DNA from: Streptomyces sp. NBC_00390
GTDB lineage: Bacteria; Actinomycetota; Actinomycetes; Streptomycetales; Streptomycetaceae
Assembly (NCBI RefSeq): GCF_036057275.1
Contig: NZ_CP107945.1
Coordinates: 6,944,001 to 7,008,000, forward strand
Length of the DNA: 64,000 nucleotides
Direction: 5' to 3'
Of the stretch, positions 16,159-24,497 are shown one piece after another. Under the pieces are notes generated by a model. The model was given only the letters and a program-made list of their open reading frames with translations, searched no databases and was not told the DNA's origin. The translations under genes were made by a program, and so were the position numbers. The stretch's first letter is position 1, and each line of letters starts with the position of its first letter.

Positions 16159-16748
16159 TGACCACTCCCGTCATTGGTGTCCTGGCTCTCCAGGGCGACG
16201 TACGGGAGCACCTGATCGCCCTGGCCGCGGCTGACGCCGTGGCCAGGCCGGTTCGGCGCCCCGAGGAGCTCGCGGAGGTCGACGGCCTGGTGATACCGGG
16301 TGGTGAGTCCACCACGATCTCCAAGCTGGCGGTGCTCTTCGGTGTGATGGAGCCGCTGCGTGAGCGGTTGCGCGCGGGGCTGCCGGTCTACGGCACCTGC
16401 GCCGGGCTGATCATGCTGGCCGACAAGATCATCGATCCGCGTTCGGGGCAGGAGACGCTCGGCGGGATCGACATGATCGTCCGCCGTAACGCCTTCGGAC
16501 GGCAGAACGAGTCCTTCGAGGCGGCCGTCGACGTCAAGGGCATCGACGGTGGCCCGGTCGAGGGCGTCTTCATCCGCGCGCCGTGGGTGGAGTCGGTCGG
16601 CGCCCAGGTCGAGGTGCTCGCCGAGTACGACGGTCATATCGTCGCCGTCCGTCAGGGCAATGCCGTGGCCACATCCTTCCACCCCGAACTCACGGGTGAT
16701 CACCGGATGCATGCGCTGTTCGTGGACATGGTGCGCAAGGGCCTGTGA
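16158..16748 (+). CDS. pdxT: Pyridoxal 5'-phosphate synthase, glutaminase subunit
   Basis: The 196-residue class I glutaminase feeds ammonia to PdxS. It shows GVLALQGDVREH at the N-terminus, GGESTT, the nucleophile in GTCAGLIML, and the His-Glu pair in ATSFHPELTGD. The start overlaps the pdxS stop (TAATG). Length is normal. Confidence 0.97.
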   Translation: MTTPVIGVLALQGDVREHLIALAAADAVARPVRRPEELAEVDGLVIPGGESTTISKLAVLFGVMEPLRERLRAGLPVYGTCAGLIMLADKIIDPRSGQETLGGIDMIVRRNAFGRQNESFEAAVDVKGIDGGPVEGVFIRAPWVESVGAQVEVLAEYDGHIVAVRQGNAVATSFHPELTGDHRMHALFVDMVRKGL

Positions 16749-16810
16749 CCTGATCCCGGTAGGATCTCTGCCGAACACCGCAGAATTGGTTACGCGAAGG
16801 AGACAGGCAG

Positions 16811-17563
16811 ATGTCCGGCCACTCTAAATGGGCTACGACGAAGCACAAGAAGGCCGTGATCGATGCCAAGCGCGGCAAGCTCTTCGCGAAGCTGATCAAG
16901 AACATCGAGGTCGCCGCCCGCACCGGCGGAGCCGATCTGGACGGTAACCCGACCCTCTTCGACGCCGTGCAGAAGGCCAAGAAGAGCTCGGTCCCGAACA
17001 AGAACATCGACTCCGCGGTCAAGCGCGGCGCCGGCCTCGAGGCCGGTGGCGCCGACTACGAGACGATCATGTACGAGGGCTACGGCCCGAACGGTGTCGC
17101 GGTGCTCATCGAGTGCCTCACCGACAACCGCAACCGTGCCGCATCGGACGTGCGCGTGGCGATGACCCGCAACGGCGGCTCCATGGCCGACCCGGGTTCC
17201 GTGTCGTACCTGTTCAACCGCAAGGGTGTCATCGTCCTGCCCAAGGGTGAGCTGAGCGAGGACGACGTGCTCGGCGCGGTGCTGGACGCCGGTGCCGAGG
17301 AGGTCAACGACCTCGGTGAGGCCTTTGAGGTCATCAGCGAGGCCACCGACCTGGTCGCGGTGCGTACCGCGCTCCAGGACTCCGGCATCGACTACGACTC
17401 GGCCGAGGCCAACTTCGTCCCGACCATGCAGGTGGAGCTGGACGAGGAGGGCGCGCGCAAGATCTTCAAGCTGATCGATGCGCTGGAGGACAGCGACGAC
17501 GTGCAGAACGTCTTCGCCAACTTCGACGTCTCGGACGATGTCATGGCGAAGGTCGACGCCTGA
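16811..17563 (+). CDS. YebC/PmpR-family protein
   Basis: The 250-residue product starts MSGHSKWATTKHKKAVIDAKRGKLF, the diagnostic opening of the family, and includes ANVP-like SSVPNKNIDSAVKRG and YEGYGPNGVAVLIECLTDNRNR. Members act as transcription regulators or as translation factors that relieve ribosome stalling at difficult sequences, so the classic name 'transcriptional regulator' may be too narrow. ATG 16811 follows AAGGAG. It is separated from ruvC by a long hairpin, so co-transcription with the ruv genes looks limited. Confidence 0.95.
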   Translation: MSGHSKWATTKHKKAVIDAKRGKLFAKLIKNIEVAARTGGADLDGNPTLFDAVQKAKKSSVPNKNIDSAVKRGAGLEAGGADYETIMYEGYGPNGVAVLIECLTDNRNRAASDVRVAMTRNGGSMADPGSVSYLFNRKGVIVLPKGELSEDDVLGAVLDAGAEEVNDLGEAFEVISEATDLVAVRTALQDSGIDYDSAEANFVPTMQVELDEEGARKIFKLIDALEDSDDVQNVFANFDVSDDVMAKVDA

Positions 17564-17576
17564 TCCAGCTTCGACG

Positions 17577-17614
17577 CGGCGGGCCGACGGGGACGGATCC
17601 CCGTCGGCCCGCCG
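17577..17614 (+). terminator. Hairpin terminator after the yebC-type gene
   Basis: A perfect 17-bp stem (CGGCGGGCCGACGGGGA and its complement) with loop CGGA starts 14 nt after the stop codon. No T-run follows. Confidence 0.85.
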
Positions 17615-17695
17615 TCGTTGTCGGAGGCAGCGGTTAGCCTGACGACCACAACCGTCAATTGATCGGCCACGACGGCGAACGACCACTTCCGCGAG

Positions 17696-17733
17696 GCTTG
17701 GGGCACCCCCGGGCGAAGCTGTGGGGGAGGCTC
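17696..17733 (+). repeat. Streptomyces-type short palindromic repeat, copy 1
   Basis: GCTTGGGGCACCCC then CGGGCGAAGCTG then TGGGGGAGGCTC forms an imperfect palindrome in which GGGGCACCCCC pairs with GTGGGGGAGGC. A similar element in the opposite orientation lies at 44911-44942. It sits 28 bp before the ruvC start codon, so it will be in the ruvC leader. Confidence 0.6.
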
Positions 17734-17760
17734 AGCCGCAGAGAGGGGAGGGGTGGGCGC

Positions 17761-18294
17761 ATGCGTGTGCTCGGGGTGGACCCCGGACTGACCCGGTGCG
17801 GCATCGGCGTGGTCGAGGGAGTGGCCGGCCGCCCGCTGACCATGCTCGGCGTCGGCGTCGTACGGACTCCGGCGGACGCCGAGATCGGCGACCGCCTGGT
17901 GGCCATCGAGCGCGGCATCGAAGAGTGGCTGGACGCGCACCGGCCCGAACTGGTCGCGGTGGAGCGGGTGTTCAGCCAGCACAACGTACGCACGGTGATG
18001 GGCACCGCCCAGGCCAGCGCCGTCGCCATGCTCTGCGCCGCCCGCCGCGGACTGCCTGTCGCCCTGCACACCCCCAGCGAGGTCAAGGCCGCGGTCACCG
18101 GCAGCGGCCGCGCCGACAAGGCCCAGGTGGGCGCGATGGTGACCCGGCTCCTGCGGCTCGACGCCCCGCCCAGGCCCGCCGACGCCGCAGACGCGCTGGC
18201 CCTGGCCATCTGTCACATCTGGCGCGCACCCGCGCAGAACCGCCTGCAGGAGGCGGTCGCCGCGCATCACGCAAGGAAAGGCCGTACCGCATGA
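17761..18294 (+). CDS. ruvC: Holliday junction resolvase RuvC
   Basis: The 177-residue RNase H-fold nuclease nicks Holliday junctions. It begins MRVLGVDPGLTRCG with the first catalytic Asp, has VAVERVFSQHNV with a catalytic Glu, and ends its core with PADAADALALAICHIW, which carries the last two acids. ATG 17761 follows GGGGAGGGG. The stop overlaps ruvA by ATGA. Confidence 0.97.
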   Translation: MRVLGVDPGLTRCGIGVVEGVAGRPLTMLGVGVVRTPADAEIGDRLVAIERGIEEWLDAHRPELVAVERVFSQHNVRTVMGTAQASAVAMLCAARRGLPVALHTPSEVKAAVTGSGRADKAQVGAMVTRLLRLDAPPRPADAADALALAICHIWRAPAQNRLQEAVAAHHARKGRTA

Positions 18295-18908
18295 TCGCCT
18301 TTGTGAGCGGCCCCGTCGCCGCCCTCGCCCCCACCACCGCGGTCATCGAGGTCGGTGGCGTCGGCATGGCCGTCCAGTGCACGCCGAACACACTCTCCGG
18401 ACTGAGGATCGGTCAGGAGGCCAGACTGGCCACCTCCCTGGTCGTGCGTGAGGACTCGCTGACGCTGTACGGATTCGCGGACGACGACGAGCGCCAGGTC
18501 TTCGAGCTGCTCCAGACCGCGAGCGGGGTCGGCCCACGGCTCGCCCAGGCCATGCTCGCGGTGCACACCCCGGACGCACTGCGCGTGGCCGTCGCCACCG
18601 GCGACGAGAAGGCCCTGACCGCCGTGCCCGGCATCGGCAAGAAGGGCGCCCAGAAGCTGCTCCTGGAGCTGAAGGACCGGCTCGGCGAGCCCGTCGGCAC
18701 CCACATCGGCAGGCAGGGCATCGGCACGGCCGTCACCGCGTCCTGGCGTGATCAGCTGAACGCCGCGCTGATCGGCCTCGGCTACGCCACGCGCGAGGCC
18801 GACGAAGCGGTTGCCTCGGTCACTCCCCAGGCGGAGGCCATGGGCGCCGCGCCCGAGGTGGGTCCTCTGCTGAGGGCCGCCCTGCAGACGCTGAACCGGG
18901 CGCGCTGA
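18291..18908 (+). CDS. ruvA: Holliday junction branch migration protein RuvA
   Basis: The 205-residue protein binds four-way junctions and loads RuvB. It has the N-terminal OB domain (MIAFVSGPVAAL, LYGFADDDERQVFELL), two helix-hairpin-helix units (TASGVGPRLAQAML and LTAVPGIGKKGAQKLLLEL) and a C-terminal domain for RuvB contact (LIGLGYATREADEAVA). It is coupled to ruvC by a 4-bp overlap. Confidence 0.97.
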   Translation: MIAFVSGPVAALAPTTAVIEVGGVGMAVQCTPNTLSGLRIGQEARLATSLVVREDSLTLYGFADDDERQVFELLQTASGVGPRLAQAMLAVHTPDALRVAVATGDEKALTAVPGIGKKGAQKLLLELKDRLGEPVGTHIGRQGIGTAVTASWRDQLNAALIGLGYATREADEAVASVTPQAEAMGAAPEVGPLLRAALQTLNRAR

Positions 18909-18911
18909 CAC

Positions 18912-18944
18912 GGGTGCCCTGCGGAAGCCTTCCGCAGGGCACCC
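18912..18944 (+). terminator. Strong hairpin between ruvA and ruvB
   Basis: GGGTGCCCTGCGGAA and TTCCGCAGGGCACCC form a perfect 15-bp stem with a GCC loop, 3 nt past the ruvA stop. By sequence it is as strong as the end-of-operon hairpins elsewhere in the window. Confidence 0.75.
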
Positions 18945-18990
18945 GCCCACCGACCGGCCGACAACCGTACGAACCGAGAAGGCAGACAAC

Positions 18991-20061
18991 GTGAACTGGG
19001 ACGACGAGACCACCGCCGAAGCGGAGGCGCGCCTGGTCGGAGCCTCCGCCGATGGGGAGGACACCGCCGTCGAGGCGGCGCTGCGGCCCAAGGTCCTCGA
19101 CGAGTTCATCGGGCAGGAGAAGGTCCGCACCCAGCTCGACCTGGTCCTTCGGGCCGCCCGACGGCGCGGTGCCACCGCCGACCATGTCCTGCTCTCCGGC
19201 GCGCCCGGACTGGGCAAGACCACGCTGTCCCTGATCATCGCCGCGGAGATGGAGGCGCCGATCCGCATCACCTCCGGTCCCGCCATCCAGCACGCCGGCG
19301 ATCTCGCCGCGATCCTGTCCTCCCTCCAGGAGGGCGAGGTCCTTTTCCTCGACGAGATCCACCGGATGTCCCGTCCTGCCGAGGAAATGCTCTACATGGC
19401 GATGGAGGACTTCCGCGTCGACGTGATCGTCGGCAAGGGCCCCGGCGCCACCGCCATCCCGCTGGAGCTGCCGCCGTTCACCCTGGTCGGGGCCACCACC
19501 AGGGCCGGTCTGCTGCCGCCCCCGCTGCGCGACCGCTTCGGGTTCACGGCGCACATGGAGTTCTACGGGCCCGAGGAACTGGAGCGCGTCGTCCACCGCT
19601 CCGCACAGCTCCTCGACGTCGAGATCGACGCGGACGGCGCCGCCGAGATCGCCGGCCGCTCCCGCGGCACACCCCGGATCGCCAACCGCCTGCTCCGCCG
19701 TGTGCGGGACTACGCCCAGGTCGAGGCGGACGGGCTGATCAGCCGGGAGGTGGCCGCCGCGGCCCTGCAGGTGTACGAGGTGGACGCCCGCGGCCTCGAC
19801 CGGCTGGACCGTGCCGTGCTCGAGGCGCTGCTCAAGCTCTTCGGCGGCGGGCCGGTCGGTCTGTCGACGCTGGCGGTGGCCGTGGGCGAGGAGCGCGAGA
19901 CGGTCGAGGAGGTCGCCGAGCCGTTCCTTGTGCGCGAGGGGCTGCTGGCGCGTACTCCCCGTGGCCGGGTGGCCACGGCCGCGGCATGGGCGCATCTCGG
20001 ACTCGTACCCCCGCCACAGGCCACCGGTGCACATCGACAACAGGGTCTGTTCGGGGCGTGA
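18991..20061 (+). CDS. ruvB: Holliday junction branch migration ATPase RuvB
   Basis: The 356-residue AAA+ motor drives branch migration as a hexamer on RuvA-bound junctions. It shows LRPKVLDEFIGQEKV, Walker A GAPGLGKTT, Walker B LFLDEIHR, sensor 1 LVGATTRAGLLPPPLRDRFG and the winged-helix end (RTPRGRVATAAAWAHLGL). GTG 18991 follows GAGAAGG. The spacing of 82 bp from ruvA, filled by a hairpin, is unusual for the cluster. Confidence 0.97.
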   Translation: MNWDDETTAEAEARLVGASADGEDTAVEAALRPKVLDEFIGQEKVRTQLDLVLRAARRRGATADHVLLSGAPGLGKTTLSLIIAAEMEAPIRITSGPAIQHAGDLAAILSSLQEGEVLFLDEIHRMSRPAEEMLYMAMEDFRVDVIVGKGPGATAIPLELPPFTLVGATTRAGLLPPPLRDRFGFTAHMEFYGPEELERVVHRSAQLLDVEIDADGAAEIAGRSRGTPRIANRLLRRVRDYAQVEADGLISREVAAAALQVYEVDARGLDRLDRAVLEALLKLFGGGPVGLSTLAVAVGEERETVEEVAEPFLVREGLLARTPRGRVATAAAWAHLGLVPPPQATGAHRQQGLFGA

Positions 20062-20108
20062 CGGCGAGGACAGTCGTCGGCCGAGGAACCACGGTGGGAT
20101 GCTGGGCG

Positions 20109-20138
20109 TTGTTCCAGTGATGCGGACTCGCTTAGACT
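20109..20138 (+). promoter_or_regulatory. Predicted vegetative promoter of yajC-secDF
   Basis: TTGTTC (20109-20114) and TAGACT (20133-20138) are separated by 18 nt, a good match to the Streptomyces HrdB consensus TTGACN/TANNNT. The transcript would start near 20145, about 80 nt before the yajC GTG. Confidence 0.55.
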
Positions 20139-20224
20139 CCGCCGATGCCGCCCTTCCAGGGTCGGCGTGCCCACCCCCGTAGATCAGGCCGTTCATCACC
20201 GCGGTCGTACGAAGGAATTCCCCC

Positions 20225-20698
20225 GTGGATATCTTGACCCTCCTCCCCTTCATCGTGCTCATCGGGGCCATGTTCCTGATGACCCGCTCGGCCAAGCGCA
20301 AGCAGCAGCAGGCCGCGCAGATGCGCGACCAGATGCAGCCCGGCACCGGCGTGCGGACCATCGGCGGCTTGTACGCCACCGTGAAGGAGGTCAACCACGA
20401 CACGGTCCTCCTCGAGGCCGCCCCGGGCGTCCACCTCGTGTTCGCGAAGAACGCCATCGGTGCCGTCCTCGACGACGAGGAGTACAACCGCATCGTGCAC
20501 GGTGACGGCGACGACGACCTCAAGGCGGACGGTCCGGTCGTTCCGGACGACGCTTCCTCGCTGACCACCGACTCCGACGCTGCCGACGCCGCCGTTACCG
20601 ATTCCTCGGCCGACGATGCCAAGATCGACCTCGGCAAGAAGGCCGAGTCGGACGAGGCCGAGCCCAAGGACGGCAAGGCCGACGGCGACGCGAAGTAG
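20225..20698 (+). CDS. yajC: Preprotein translocase accessory subunit YajC
   Basis: The 157-residue membrane protein has one N-terminal helix (ILTLLPFIVLIGAMFLM), then the YajC core: RKQQQAAQMRDQMQPGTGVRTIGGLYATV and LLEAAPGVHLVFAKNAIGAVL. The last ~65 residues are an acidic Asp/Ala-rich tail longer than in E. coli. YajC associates with SecDF. GTG 20225 gives the membrane helix at the extreme N-terminus. Confidence 0.93.
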   Translation: MDILTLLPFIVLIGAMFLMTRSAKRKQQQAAQMRDQMQPGTGVRTIGGLYATVKEVNHDTVLLEAAPGVHLVFAKNAIGAVLDDEEYNRIVHGDGDDDLKADGPVVPDDASSLTTDSDAADAAVTDSSADDAKIDLGKKAESDEAEPKDGKADGDAK

Positions 20699-20707
20699 TC
20701 ACGACCG

Positions 20708-20745
20708 GGGACCGCATCGGACGCCTGCCGGCGTCCGGCGGTCCC
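20708..20745 (+). terminator. Hairpin between yajC and secD
   Basis: GGGACCGC (20708) pairs with GCGGTCCC (20738) and, inside, CGGACGCC pairs with GGCGTCCG around a TGCC loop, with AT unpaired on one side. This 16-bp hairpin starts 10 nt after yajC and may attenuate transcription into secD. Confidence 0.65.
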
Positions 20746-20847
20746 TGGGGTTGTGCCGACTGATCGCGGGGGCAGGTCCCCACAACACTTCGTGGCCGCA
20801 CCGGCGCGCACCGGCGCGGGGGCGGTTGGACAGGGAGAAACGAGAAG

Positions 20848-22629
20848 GTGGCAGCACCGAACAGGGGCCGAAGGCCCGCGGGGGCTCAGAGCAAGCCGGG
20901 GCGCGCCCTGGCTCTGATCCTGATCGCCATGGTCGCGCTCACAGGCGGCATGTTCTGGGCGGGGCAGCTCACGCCGCGTCTGGGCATCGACCTGGCGGGC
21001 GGTACGACCATCACGCTCAAGGCCAAGGCCCAGCCCGGCCAGGAGAACGCGGTCAACGAGACCAACATGAACACCGCGGTCGGCATCATCGAGCGCCGTG
21101 TCAACGGTCTGGGTGTCTCCGAGGCCGAAGTTCAGACCCAAGGTCAATCGCACATCATCGTCAACATCCCCAAGGGGACGAACTCCCAGCAGGCCCGTGA
21201 CCAGGTCGGCACCACCGCCCAGCTCTACTTCCGGCCTGTGCTGACGGTTGCCGCCGGTGGCCCCACCGCCCCTGAGCCGAAGCCCAGCGCCTCGGCGGGC
21301 GAGAAGGCCGGGGACGGCAAGGCGAAGGACAAGCCGACGGCCGGCGCGCCGTCCGGTTCGCCTTCGCCCACAGCGACGCCGACCACGCAGGGCCGCGCCG
21401 TCACGGACGCGCTCAAGGCTCCGGCGGCGTCGCCGACCCCCTCCGCGTCCACCGACCCGAAGGGCTCGCAGAGCCCCGAGCCGTCGGACAGCCCCAAGCC
21501 GGGCGCGACGCCGTCGGCCGACCCTGCCACCGCCGCTCTCCAGAAGCAGTTCACCGAGCTGAACTGCGCGGACGACAAGGTGCGGGGCAAGCTCGGCGAC
21601 AACGTCAAGCCGAGCGAGCCGACCGTCGCCTGTGGCCAGGAGGACGGCGAGTGGTTCAAGTACATCCTCGGCCCCGCCGAGGTGGACGGTAAGGACGTCG
21701 ACGACGCCAAGGGCCAGCTGGACCAGAACCGTGGCATGTGGATCGTCACGATGGACTTCACCGGCAGCGGTGCCAAGAAGTTCCAGAAGATCACCAGCCG
21801 CCTGTCGCAGCAGCAGCCCCCGATGAACCAGTTCGCCATCGTCCTCGACGGTGAAGTGGTCTCCGCCCCGCGGGTGAACCAGACGCTGAGCGCCAGCGCC
21901 GAGATCACCGGAGACTTCGACCAGGATTCCGCACAGAACCTGGGCAACATCCTGTCCTACGGTGCGCTGCCGCTCTCCTTCGACGAGGACAGTGTCACGA
22001 CCGTCACCGCCGCCCTCGGCGGCGAGCAGCTCAAGGCGGGCCTGATCGCCGGTGCGATCGGCCTCGCGCTCGTGGTCATCTACCTCGTGGCGTACTACCG
22101 CGGCCTGGCGTTCATCGCGCTCCTCAGCCTCCTGGTGTCCGCGATCCTGACCTACACGATCATGGCCCTGCTCGGCCCGGGTATCGGCTTCGCGCTGAAC
22201 CTGCCCGCGGTCTGTGGCGCCATCGTCGCGATCGGTATCACCGCCGACTCGTTCATCGTGTACTTCGAACGTATCCGGGACGAGATCCGCGAGGGCCGCA
22301 CCCTGCGGCCGGCCGTCGAGCGAGCCTGGCCACGCGCCCGCCGCACGATCCTGGTCTCCGACTTCGTGTCGTTCCTCGCCGCCGCGGTGCTGTTCATCGT
22401 CACCGTCGGCAAGGTCCAGGGCTTCGCGTTCACGCTGGGCCTGACCACCCTGCTCGACGTCGTCGTGGTGTTCCTGTTCACCAAGCCGCTCATGACGATC
22501 ATGGCCCGCAAGAAGTTCTTCGCGGACGGCCACCCGTGGTCCGGACTGGACCCGAAGCGTCTCGGCGCCAAGCCGCCGCTGCGCCGCTCCCGTCGCGTCA
22601 CCGCCCCCGTCGACCCGAAGGAGGCGTGA
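20848..22629 (+). CDS. secD: Protein translocase subunit SecD
   Basis: The 593-residue protein works with SecF to pull exported proteins through the Sec channel using the proton gradient. It has a first membrane helix (LALILIAMVALTGGMFW), the D1 motif LGIDLAGGTTITL, the P1 domain (FAIVLDGEVVSAPRV), and a block of five further helices including LALVVIYLVAYYRGLAFIAL and AVCGAIVAIGITADSFIVYFE. A Pro/Ser/Thr/Ala-rich stretch of ~100 residues (roughly 134-230) splits P1. GTG 20848 follows GGGAGAAACGAGAAG. Confidence 0.96.
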   Translation: MAAPNRGRRPAGAQSKPGRALALILIAMVALTGGMFWAGQLTPRLGIDLAGGTTITLKAKAQPGQENAVNETNMNTAVGIIERRVNGLGVSEAEVQTQGQSHIIVNIPKGTNSQQARDQVGTTAQLYFRPVLTVAAGGPTAPEPKPSASAGEKAGDGKAKDKPTAGAPSGSPSPTATPTTQGRAVTDALKAPAASPTPSASTDPKGSQSPEPSDSPKPGATPSADPATAALQKQFTELNCADDKVRGKLGDNVKPSEPTVACGQEDGEWFKYILGPAEVDGKDVDDAKGQLDQNRGMWIVTMDFTGSGAKKFQKITSRLSQQQPPMNQFAIVLDGEVVSAPRVNQTLSASAEITGDFDQDSAQNLGNILSYGALPLSFDEDSVTTVTAALGGEQLKAGLIAGAIGLALVVIYLVAYYRGLAFIALLSLLVSAILTYTIMALLGPGIGFALNLPAVCGAIVAIGITADSFIVYFERIRDEIREGRTLRPAVERAWPRARRTILVSDFVSFLAAAVLFIVTVGKVQGFAFTLGLTTLLDVVVVFLFTKPLMTIMARKKFFADGHPWSGLDPKRLGAKPPLRRSRRVTAPVDPKEA

Positions 22630-22630
22630 G

Positions 22631-23740
22631 ATGTCGCGACTCGGCAATCTCGGCGCCCGTCTGTACCGCGGTGAGGTCGGCTACGACTTCATCGGCAAGC
22701 GCAAGATCTGGTACGGCATCTCGATCCTGATCACCATCACGGCCATGGTCAGCCTGGTGGTGCCGGGCCTGAACATGGGCATCGAGTTCAAGGGCGGTGC
22801 CGTCTTCACCACCTCGAAGACGAGCGTCTCCGTCGCCCAGGCACAGGAAGCGGCGGAACGGGCCTCCGGCCACGACGCGATCGTCCAGAAGCTCGGCAAC
22901 GGCACCCTGCGCATCCAGGTCAGCGAACTGGACACTCAGGAGGCCAACCAGGTCGAGAAGGAGCTCGCCGAGGACTTCAAGGTCGACGCGGAGACGATCA
23001 ACGCCGAACTGGTCGGACCCAGCTGGGGCAAGGAGATCGCCAACAAGGCCTGGACAGGTCTCGGGGTCTTCATGATCCTTGTGGTGATCTATCTCGCGAT
23101 CGCCTTCGAGTGGCGCATGGCCGTCGCCGCACTGGTCGCGCTGATCCACGACATCACCATCACCGTCGGTGTGTACGCGCTGGTCGGCTTCGAGGTCACC
23201 CCGGGCACCGTGATCGGTCTGCTCACGATCCTCGGTTACTCGCTGTACGACACGGTCGTGGTCTTCGACTCCCTCAAGGAGGGCTCGAAGGACATCACCA
23301 AGCAGACCCGCTGGACCTACAGCGACGTCGCCAACCGCAGCATCAACAGCACTCTCGTGCGTTCGATCAACACCACGGTCGTGGCGCTGCTGCCGGTGGC
23401 GGGCCTGCTGTTCATCGGTGGCGGTGTCCTCGGCGCCGGCATGCTGAACGACATCTCCCTGTCGCTGTTCGTCGGTCTCGCGGCCGGTGCGTACTCCTCG
23501 ATCTTCATCGCCACTCCGCTGGTCGCCGACCTCAAGGAGCGCGAGCCGCAGATGAAGGCCCTGAAGAAGCGGGTGCTCGCCAAGCGCGCTGCCGCCGCTG
23601 CCAAGGGCGAGTCGGCGCAGGACGGGACGGAGGGCTCCGACGAGGATTTCGGCGGGGTGCCCGGTGACGCCGCCCCCGCGGGCGCGGTCGTCGGCCAGCG
23701 CGGCCGTGGCCGTGGGCGTCCGTCGGGCAGGCGTCGATGA
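22631..23740 (+). CDS. secF: Protein translocase subunit SecF
   Basis: The 369-residue partner of SecD has a first helix (WYGISILITITAMVSLVVPG), MGIEFKGGAVF, and the five-helix RND-like block with LIHDITITVGVYALVG and ILGYSLYDTVVVFDSLKEG. A charged tail ends in GQRGRGRGRPSGRRR, which is probably cytoplasmic and may touch RNA or acidic lipid. It starts one base after the secD stop and overlaps apt by ATGA. Confidence 0.96.
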   Translation: MSRLGNLGARLYRGEVGYDFIGKRKIWYGISILITITAMVSLVVPGLNMGIEFKGGAVFTTSKTSVSVAQAQEAAERASGHDAIVQKLGNGTLRIQVSELDTQEANQVEKELAEDFKVDAETINAELVGPSWGKEIANKAWTGLGVFMILVVIYLAIAFEWRMAVAALVALIHDITITVGVYALVGFEVTPGTVIGLLTILGYSLYDTVVVFDSLKEGSKDITKQTRWTYSDVANRSINSTLVRSINTTVVALLPVAGLLFIGGGVLGAGMLNDISLSLFVGLAAGAYSSIFIATPLVADLKEREPQMKALKKRVLAKRAAAAAKGESAQDGTEGSDEDFGGVPGDAAPAGAVVGQRGRGRGRPSGRRR

Positions 23741-24282
23741 CCGACGCCGCCATCCAGGAGCTCCTGCTCAGCCGTATCCGTGATGTGGCCGACTACCCGA
23801 AGCCGGGAGTGATGTTCAAGGACATCACACCCCTGCTCGCGGATCCGGTCGCCTTCACGGCGCTGACCGAGGCGCTCGCCGATGTATGCGTGCGGACGCA
23901 GGCCACCAAGATCGTCGGTCTGGAGGCGCGCGGCTTCATCCTGGCGGCGCCGGTCGCGGTACGCGCCGGGCTCGGGTTCATCCCCGTACGCAAGGCGGGC
24001 AAGCTGCCCGGAGCGACGCTCTCCCAGGCGTACGAGCTGGAGTACGGCACCGCCGAGGTCGAGGTGCACGCCGAGGATCTGGCCGCGGGCGACCGGGTCA
24101 TGATCATCGACGACGTCCTCGCCACCGGCGGCACGGCCGGGGCGTCGCTGGAGCTGATCCGCCGGGCCGGCGCAGAAGTGGTCGGCCTCACGGTCCTGAT
24201 GGAACTGGCCTTCCTCGGCGGCCGTGCCCGCCTGGAGCCGACTCTCGGCGGGGCTCCGCTGGAGGCACTGATCACCATCTGA
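23737..24282 (+). CDS. apt: Adenine phosphoribosyltransferase
   Basis: The 181-residue enzyme salvages adenine to AMP with PRPP. It has the N-terminal PKPGVMFKDITPLL block, GLEARGFILAAPVA, and the PRPP-binding motif VMIIDDVLATGGTA. The order secF-apt-relA is conserved in actinobacteria and links purine salvage with (p)ppGpp metabolism. The start overlaps the secF stop. Confidence 0.96.
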   Translation: MTDAAIQELLLSRIRDVADYPKPGVMFKDITPLLADPVAFTALTEALADVCVRTQATKIVGLEARGFILAAPVAVRAGLGFIPVRKAGKLPGATLSQAYELEYGTAEVEVHAEDLAAGDRVMIIDDVLATGGTAGASLELIRRAGAEVVGLTVLMELAFLGGRARLEPTLGGAPLEALITI

Positions 24283-24355
24283 ACACCGTCCTGATCAGCG
24301 GATTCCCGGCGCCGTCCCGTGGGGTTCAGCAGCCGGTCGGCGCAGCGTTCACCAT

Positions 24356-24393
24356 GAGGACGGGCACCTGGGAACACCCAGGTGCCCGTCCTC
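24356..24393 (+). terminator. Perfect 17-bp hairpin between apt and relA
   Basis: GAGGACGGGCACCTGGG and CCCAGGTGCCCGTCCTC enclose loop AACA, 74 nt past the apt stop. The relA gene must then have its own promoter between this hairpin and 24498. Confidence 0.85.
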
Positions 24394-24497
24394 GGTCGTG
24401 CCCGGGCCCCGGTCCGAGCGCGAGCCGAACGCGCGAGGTCGATACCATGGGCTTTCCGGGCCTGACCGGGGGACCCGGAACCGCACGAGGAGTGCCC

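Noticed and set aside
18820..22647. Minus-strand open frame of 1275 codons opposite ruvB-yajC-secD
   Set aside because: It runs across several well-supported genes on the other strand and across intergenic hairpins, with no recognisable domain.
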